DNA of 11,022 nt from contig DXXH01000081.1 of the NCBI GenBank assembly GCA_019416395.1, forward strand, positions 1 to 11,022, written 5' to 3'. Under the pieces are notes generated by a model. It was not told where the DNA came from, did not search any database, and was given only the letters and a program-made list of their open reading frames with translations. Position numbers and translations under genes: made by a program. Shown here piece after piece: positions 6,657 to 11,022 of this stretch; within the stretch, counting starts at the first letter, position 1; each line of letters opens with the position of its first letter. The stretch comes from Clostridiales bacterium (lineage in GTDB: Bacteria; Bacillota; Clostridia; Oscillospirales; Acutalibacteraceae).

Positions 6657-7292
6657 TTACTTGGCGGATTTTTCCTTTCCCAAAGCCCGTCTGGCCAGCT
6701 GGTCAGCCAGGTCATTCCATTGGTTGCCCGAATGGCCTTTCACCTTGACGAATGTAAGCTTCAGACGCTCCATGGCTTTCCGGCACAGCTCAGCATACGC
6801 CTGGGTTCCCCGCTTATTGGCTTTCCACAAACCGGTGGCCCATTTTCCCACGCCTTCATAATCGTGGTGGATTTCCAAGGCGGGGATTCCCTCCTCCAAA
6901 CAGTAATGGATCACTGCCACAGCACCCATGATCTCTCCCGCCACATTGTGCATCTCACACAGGTCGGGATCAGAATATTTCTTGGAAAAAAGCACCTGTT
7001 CCCCGTTCCAGAACAGCACCGCTCCACAGGCAAATTCCTTTGTCTGCGCCGAAAAACTCCCGTCCACATAGGCCACGGCCACTCCCGATTTCTCCGGGTT
7101 TTTCTCAGTCAAATCTTCTTCACTGGTAGAAGCGGCAGCTTTCCGCAGAAAGTTTTCCGCCTCTTCACGGGTGGGGAATCCCTTGTACACCACTGATTTC
7201 ACCCCGTGCACCTGAGCCTTGCAGACGTCCCAAGAATCATAGATACCATCGCCATCTCTGCCATTTTTCACAGCGTAGAATTTTTTTCCCAT
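6657..7292 (-). CDS. rnhA: Ribonuclease HI with N-terminal hybrid-binding domain
   Basis: The 211-residue product has two parts. Residues 3-50 (KKFYAVKNGRDGDGIYDSW, KAQVHG, YKGFPTREEAENFL) form the RNA-DNA-hybrid-binding domain also called viroplasmin or RHBD. After a charged linker (about 52-70) comes the RNase H domain with YVDGSF (D77), the glutamate of AGEIMGA (E120), the aspartate of HHDYEGV (D144), KGHSGN (185-190) and NDLADQLARRA. Aligned with the E. coli enzyme, D197 rather than D194 is the fourth metal ligand. All four acidic ligands are therefore present and the enzyme should be active in degrading RNA of RNA-DNA hybrids. ATG at 7292 follows AAGGAG with a 6-base gap. It lies 79 bases after cysK with no terminator between, so it may be co-transcribed, but it also has its own promoter. 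Confidence 0.95.
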   Translation of the reverse strand: MGKKFYAVKNGRDGDGIYDSWDVCKAQVHGVKSVVYKGFPTREEAENFLRKAAASTSEEDLTEKNPEKSGVAVAYVDGSFSAQTKEFACGAVLFWNGEQVLFSKKYSDPDLCEMHNVAGEIMGAVAVIHYCLEEGIPALEIHHDYEGVGKWATGLWKANKRGTQAYAELCRKAMERLKLTFVKVKGHSGNQWNDLADQLARRALGKEKSAK

Positions 7293-7323
7293 ACTGTTCT
7301 CCTTATCCTGGTTTTACCGGCTT

Positions 7324-7352
7324 ATGATAGCACAAACTATGTTCCGGGACAA
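7324..7352 (-). promoter_or_regulatory. Predicted promoter of the RNase HI gene
   Basis: On the minus strand TTGTCC (7347-7352, 4 of 6) and TATCAT (7324-7329, 5 of 6) are 17 bases apart in the gap between cysK and the RNase gene, about 30 bases before the start codon. Confidence 0.55.
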
Positions 7353-7371
7353 GCCACAACACGTTGAACGC

Positions 7372-8304
7372 TTACTCCTGGAACAAGGGTGTGGACAAGT
7401 ACCTGTCCCCTGTGTCCGGCAAAAGCACTACCAGAGTCTTTCCCGCGTTTTCCGGCCGGGAAGCGATTTCCCCCGCCGCCCACAAAGCTGCTCCTGAGGA
7501 AATCCCCACCAGAATGCCTTCCTTCCGGGCAAAATCCCGGGCTGCCTGGTAAGCCTGCTCTTCTGTGCAGGCCAGCACCTCATTGTACAAGGTGGTATCC
7601 AACACCTTGGGGATAAATCCCGCTCCCATACCTTGCAGGCCATGAGGACCGCTTTTCCCCTGGGTCAGCACCGGCGATCCGGCAGGCTCCACGCCCACAA
7701 GCTGGATTTCCGGATTTTTCTCCCGAAGATAACGGCCTGTCCCGGTGAGGGTTCCCCCAGTGCCGGTCCCCGCCACAAAAATATCCACCTTGCCTTCCGT
7801 CTGTTCCCAAATCTCCGGGCCGGTGGTTTCATAGTGAGCTTGGGGATTGGCCGGATTCTCAAACTGACCCGGCACAAAGCTTCCGGGAATGGAATCGGCC
7901 ATTTCCCCCGCTTTTTCAATGGCTCCAGACATACCTTTCGCCCCTTCTGTCAGGACGATCTCCGCGCCATACGCTTTCAGCAGGTCACGGCGCTCTTTGC
8001 TCATGGTTTCCGGCATGGTCAGAATCACCCGGTAACCCCAGGCGGTTCCCAGCGCCGCTAAGCCAATCCCCGTGTTTCCAGAGGTGGGCTCGATAATGGT
8101 AGCGCCGGGCGCCAGTTTCCCCCGCTCCTCAGCCGTGCGGATCATACTGAGGGCCACCCGGTCCTTGACGCTTCCTGCCGGATTCAAATACTCCAGCTTT
8201 GCCAAAACCCGGCTGGAAAGGCCACGGGCTTTACCAAAACGGGACGCTTCCAGCAGGGGCGTATTCCCCACCAATTCTCCAATGTCTTTGGCGATCTGTT
8301 TCAT
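7372..8304 (-). CDS. cysK: Cysteine synthase (O-acetylserine sulfhydrylase)
   Basis: The 310-residue product is a fold-type II PLP enzyme that makes cysteine from O-acetylserine and sulfide in the cytoplasm. The Schiff-base lysine is K47 in LNPAGSVKDR; the substrate loop PTSGNTG is at 73-79; the phosphate loop GTGTGGT is at 179-185; GISSGAA (268-273) carries the serine near the pyridine nitrogen; and the C-terminal VLLPDTGDRYLST (293-305) is typical of CysK. Length is normal. Those motifs fit CysK better than cystathionine beta-synthase, which has extra C-terminal domains, and CysM cannot be wholly excluded. ATG at 8304 follows AAAGGAG with an 8-base gap. It has a near-consensus promoter of its own. 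No serine acetyltransferase gene (cysE) is in the window. No CymR-type box or T-box leader was recognised; the leader is only about 25 bases. Confidence 0.96.
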   Translation of the reverse strand: MKQIAKDIGELVGNTPLLEASRFGKARGLSSRVLAKLEYLNPAGSVKDRVALSMIRTAEERGKLAPGATIIEPTSGNTGIGLAALGTAWGYRVILTMPETMSKERRDLLKAYGAEIVLTEGAKGMSGAIEKAGEMADSIPGSFVPGQFENPANPQAHYETTGPEIWEQTEGKVDIFVAGTGTGGTLTGTGRYLREKNPEIQLVGVEPAGSPVLTQGKSGPHGLQGMGAGFIPKVLDTTLYNEVLACTEEQAYQAARDFARKEGILVGISSGAALWAAGEIASRPENAGKTLVVLLPDTGDRYLSTPLFQE

Positions 8305-8335
8305 GGCTGATTCTCCTTTTCGAGCGTTTCTTTCT

Positions 8336-8365
8336 ACTATAAATGGGAGAGCCTGGAAATGTCAA
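8336..8365 (-). promoter_or_regulatory. Predicted sigma-A promoter of cysK
   Basis: On the minus strand a perfect TTGACA (8360-8365) is followed after 18 bases by TATAGT (8336-8341, 5 of 6). The cysK start codon is about 30 bases downstream. Confidence 0.8.
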
Positions 8366-8429
8366 GGGGAAGGGCGATACAACTGGGAAAATCCTTCTGT
8401 AAAACACACGGGATAACCGGATTTTTCCG

Positions 8430-8458
8430 TTGCCAAGAACCCCTTTTTCTTGTATAAT
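8430..8458 (+). promoter_or_regulatory. Predicted sigma-A promoter of the export operon
   Basis: TTGCCA (8430-8435, 5 of 6) and a perfect TATAAT (8453-8458) are 17 bases apart, 43 bases upstream of the adaptor start codon. An imperfect inverted repeat with AACCGG and CCGTT arms (about 8416-8432) overlaps the -35 box and could be an operator, but it is short. Confidence 0.8.
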
Positions 8459-8501
8459 AAGGGGGAATGTTCACTGATGATGATTTAAGGAGCTTTTGGC
8501 T

Positions 8502-9926
8502 ATGAAACATAAATCTAAAAAACCTCTGTGGATCGTTTTAACCTGCTTGTTGGTCCTGGTCGTAGTGGCTGTCTGCCTGTGGTTTTTCTGGCTGCGTAAC
8601 TTGTGGGGAGCCGCTGGGGCTGCCCCTGTTTACGTAGAGTCCGTAGCGGATATCGCTGGGCTGAACACCGGGGATACCCCTCGTTTTTCCGGTGTGGTAG
8701 AGCCTCAGGAAACCTATACCATTCAAAAAGACGAGAGTAAAACGGTGGCGGAAATCTATGTGACCGAAGGGGATCAGGTTACCCCTGGCGACGCTCTGTT
8801 CCGCTATGACACCCAGGAAATGCAGATGCAGCTGGAACAATCTAAGCTGGACTTGGAAAGTATCTCCAATACGCTTACCACGTTGAAAAACCAAAAGAGC
8901 GACTTGGAAGCCGAAAAGAAAAAGGCCAGCAAGGACGAACAGTATTCCTATACGGTACAGATCCAAGCTGTAGAGCTCCAAATCAAAACCGAGGAATACA
9001 ACAGCGATACAAAGCAGCAGGAAATCAACAAGTTGCAGGACTCCTTGAACAACGCCGAAGTCTACAGTGAGGTGGCGGGCACTGTCAAAGAAGTCAACTC
9101 CACCCCATCTACAGACGCTTCCGGCCAACAGAAGCCCTTTATCAGCATTTTGTCTTCCGCGGAATTCCGGATCAAAGGCACGATCTCGGAATTGAATATC
9201 GGCTCCCTTTACCAGGGACAAGCGGTGACCGTGCATTCCCGGGTGGACGATACCGCGGTATGGTCCGGGGTAGTTGACACCATCGAGACAGAACCTGCCC
9301 AGGACAACAATAACAACATGATGTACTACAGCGGCATGGAAAGCGGCCAGCAAAGCTCCAAGTACAATTTTTATGTGACCCTTTCCGATCCCCAAGGACT
9401 GATCCTGGGCCAGCATGTGTATATTCAGCCGGATCTTGGCATGGACGCTATGCCAAGCGGTTTGTGGCTGCCCGCGTTTTATATCGCCCATGATGAGGAC
9501 GGCAGCTACGTCTGGGCCCAAAGCGAGAAAAACACCCTGGAAAAACGCACGGTTATTCTGGGGGATTACGATTCCAGCAATGACCGGTACGAGATCCAAA
9601 GCGGCGTAACCGAGAAAGACTACATCGCCTATCCCCAAGACGACCTGCAAGAGGGTATGCCCACCACTTCGGATATCACCCAGGTTCCTGTGGAAGATCC
9701 TACAGTAGACGACGGCATGTCAGACAGCGGTACCATTGACGGCGGTGTTGTGGACGGCGGTACTGTAGATGGGGGCATGGTTGACGATGGCATGGTTGTG
9801 ATGCCCGAAGGCGGCGTGGAAGAAGCGGACGGCGCTGTCTCTGGAGTAGAAGACAATTCGGAAGATGGAGAGGGCGCAACTGGCGACAGTCTGGAAAGCT
9901 CCCCCATGGAGGGCCTGGCGCGATGA
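8502..9926 (+). CDS. HlyD/MacA/YknX-type ABC export adaptor with acidic repeat tail
   Basis: The 474-residue product has a lysine-rich start, one membrane helix (about 9-30) and an outward-facing body: a first lipoyl half-motif (about 64-105, with VAEIYVTEGDQVTPGDALFRYD), a coiled-coil hairpin rich in Q, K and E (about 105-186), the second lipoyl half (EVAGTVKEV, 190-198) and a beta-barrel region (about 222-312). This is the order of membrane-fusion adaptors such as MacA and B. subtilis YknX, which link an ABC ATPase and permease for export. From about 384 the tail is low-complexity and very acidic (24 Asp/Glu against one Arg), with four pentapeptide repeats of the pattern x-V/I-D-G/D-G at 411-430. 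ATG at 8502 follows AAGGAG with a 9-base gap; a TTG two codons earlier is less likely. The stop overlaps the next start by four bases, so the two are translationally coupled. Substrate unknown. Confidence 0.9.
   Translation: MKHKSKKPLWIVLTCLLVLVVVAVCLWFFWLRNLWGAAGAAPVYVESVADIAGLNTGDTPRFSGVVEPQETYTIQKDESKTVAEIYVTEGDQVTPGDALFRYDTQEMQMQLEQSKLDLESISNTLTTLKNQKSDLEAEKKKASKDEQYSYTVQIQAVELQIKTEEYNSDTKQQEINKLQDSLNNAEVYSEVAGTVKEVNSTPSTDASGQQKPFISILSSAEFRIKGTISELNIGSLYQGQAVTVHSRVDDTAVWSGVVDTIETEPAQDNNNNMMYYSGMESGQQSSKYNFYVTLSDPQGLILGQHVYIQPDLGMDAMPSGLWLPAFYIAHDEDGSYVWAQSEKNTLEKRTVILGDYDSSNDRYEIQSGVTEKDYIAYPQDDLQEGMPTTSDITQVPVEDPTVDDGMSDSGTIDGGVVDGGTVDGGMVDDGMVVMPEGGVEEADGAVSGVEDNSEDGEGATGDSLESSPMEGLAR
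9732..9791 (+). repeat. Four 15-bp tandem units coding Asp-Gly pentapeptides
   Basis: Within the adaptor gene four in-frame units of 15 bases start at 9732, 9747, 9762 and 9777 and encode TIDGG, VVDGG, TVDGG and MVDDG. The units differ at wobble positions, so the array is diverged rather than freshly duplicated. Confidence 0.7.
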
Positions 9927-11022
9927 TGCTAGAGCTGAGAAACATTTGTAAAACCTACAATCAGGGCAAACTGGACGTGCCGGTGCTGAAGGATATTTCC
10001 CTTTCCGTAGAACAAGGGGAATATGTGGCCATCATGGGACCTTCCGGCTCTGGTAAAACCACCCTGATGAACATTATCGGCTGCTTGGACAGCCCCACCT
10101 CTGGGGAATATTTCCTAGAGGGCAAGGATATCGCACAAAACAGCGATTCCAAAATGTCCGATGTACGCCTGCGCAGCATCGGGTTTGTGTTCCAGAGCTT
10201 TTACCTGCTGTCACGGCAATCCGCTCTGGAAAATGTGGCGCTTCCCTTGCTTTACGCCGGAGTGCGTCGAAAAGAACGTTTAGAAATCGCCCGCAAAGCT
10301 TTGGAGCGCGTGGGCTTAGGCGACCGGGTGAGCTTCAAGCCTACCCAGTTGTCCGGCGGTCAATGCCAGCGGGTGGCGATCGCCCGGGCCATTGTGAATA
10401 ACCCCAAAGTCCTCTTGGCCGACGAGCCTACCGGTGCTTTGGACACCAAATCCGGCGAGCAGATCATGGAGATTTTCCAGAAGCTCAACGAAGAAGGCGT
10501 GACCATTGTGATGATCACCCACGAGCCGGAAATCGCCGCTCACGCCCAGCGGGTGCTCCATATCCGGGACGGCCAGCTTTTGGAAGCCCAGGTGCCCAAG
10601 GAAGAGGGTCCCACCCTGCCTGCCGATATGATCGCTCCCGAGGATTTCCATGTGGGCAAAAACAAGAAAGCGGAACAGGCCGCACCCCAGGAATCCCCTG
10701 CGGTCCAGCCGGTTCCCACCGAATCCAAAACGCCTTCTCCTCAAAAGGCCGCGCCGTCTCCTCAAAAAGCGGAACAGCCTTCTGTGGAACGCGCCCTTCC
10801 TCAGCGGGAACGGTCCAAGGGTCCTTGCCACGCCGCAGGGAAAAACGCGCCTGCATTCCGGTCCAAAACTGGTGGGAAATCCACCGGTTCTCAACGGCCC
10901 CGTCACGGCGCTTGGATTTCCCCTGCCCCGGCCCCTGCTGCTCCGGCAGCCCCCGCGGTGGAACGCCGCCAGCCAGTGAAACCGGCAATGTTGGACAAAA
11001 CTGCCGGCACAGTGCTGTATGA
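9923..11022 (+). CDS. MacB/YknY-type ABC transporter ATP-binding protein with long C-terminal tail, 3' end beyond window
   Basis: The frame runs from the ATG at 9923 to the window edge, at least 366 residues with no stop. Residues 1-221 are a complete nucleotide-binding domain: Walker A GPSGSGKT (39-46), Q-loop Q91 in FVFQSFYLL, signature LSGGQ (143-147), Walker B VLLADEPTGALD (163-174) and H-loop H200. The sequence SALENVALPLLYAG and TGALD place it in the MacB/LolD/YknY group. Residues 222 to about 355 are low-complexity, rich in Pro, Ala, Lys and Arg, with a tandem PSPQKA pair; stand-alone ATPases of this group normally end near 225-250. The tail may link to an FtsX-type permease, as in MacB, but no membrane helix appears before the window ends. 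The residue after the signature is C148, where Q is common. ATG at 9923 follows GGAGGG by 9 bases and overlaps the adaptor stop. Confidence 0.9.
   Translation, partial: MMLELRNICKTYNQGKLDVPVLKDISLSVEQGEYVAIMGPSGSGKTTLMNIIGCLDSPTSGEYFLEGKDIAQNSDSKMSDVRLRSIGFVFQSFYLLSRQSALENVALPLLYAGVRRKERLEIARKALERVGLGDRVSFKPTQLSGGQCQRVAIARAIVNNPKVLLADEPTGALDTKSGEQIMEIFQKLNEEGVTIVMITHEPEIAAHAQRVLHIRDGQLLEAQVPKEEGPTLPADMIAPEDFHVGKNKKAEQAAPQESPAVQPVPTESKTPSPQKAAPSPQKAEQPSVERALPQRERSKGPCHAAGKNAPAFRSKTGGKSTGSQRPRHGAWISPAPAPAAPAAPAVERRQPVKPAMLDKTAGTVLY
10733..10774 (+). repeat. Two 21-bp tandem units in the ATPase tail
   Basis: Units starting at 10733 and 10754 both encode PSPQKA followed by one variable residue. 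They share TCTCCTCAAAA and are in frame with the ATPase gene, marking the Pro/Lys-rich low-complexity region. Confidence 0.5.

Noticed and set aside
8538..9650. A 370-codon open frame on the minus strand opposite the adaptor gene
   Set aside because: The sense frame has a signal-anchor, lipoyl and coiled-coil layout with a good ribosome binding site. The antisense product has no recognisable family.

Overview
The window reads as a chromosomal segment of a Gram-positive anaerobe of the class Clostridia, probably a gut Oscillospiraceae-type bacterium. The clues are strong AGGAGG-type ribosome binding sites, sigma-A promoters with near-consensus -35/-10 boxes, a wobble preference for G/C, a YrvN-like RarA, an RNase HI with an N-terminal RNA-DNA-hybrid-binding domain, a TraX-family membrane protein next to housekeeping genes, and a DUF362/ferredoxin protein. 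The assignment below class level is inference. No phage, insertion sequence, CRISPR array, tRNA or rRNA was seen.

Layout. Left arm, all on the minus strand: the 5' part of rarA (1-975, cut by the window edge), glyA (1198-2454) and a TraX-family membrane protein gene (2576-3226). At about 3285 two divergent promoters share one -35 region. Rightward from it run nth (3357-4040), a DUF362 plus two-[4Fe-4S] protein (4122-5228) and a PatB/MalY-type C-S lyase (5374-6555). A 36-bp perfect palindrome (6572-6607) ends patB and the convergent RNase HI gene (6657-7292). Upstream of the RNase gene, also on the minus strand, is cysK (7372-8304). A second divergent region (8305-8501) then drives a rightward ABC export operon: an HlyD/MacA/YknX-type adaptor (8502-9926) overlapping by four bases a MacB/YknY-type ATPase gene (9923 to the window end, incomplete).

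How the genes relate. GlyA, PatB and CysK are three PLP enzymes around serine, glycine and cysteine: GlyA turns serine into glycine and a one-carbon unit, CysK makes cysteine from O-acetylserine, and PatB cleaves cystathionine or cysteine-like C-S bonds. RarA, Nth and RNase HI all act in genome maintenance. Each block has its own promoter, so this is mainly a run of short transcription units. The least ordinary parts are the export operon, whose adaptor has a very acidic repeat-bearing tail and whose ATPase carries a long basic Pro/Ala-rich tail, the shared-promoter region between traX-like and nth, and the 19-bp-spacer promoter before the DUF362 gene. No clearly new multi-gene system was found.
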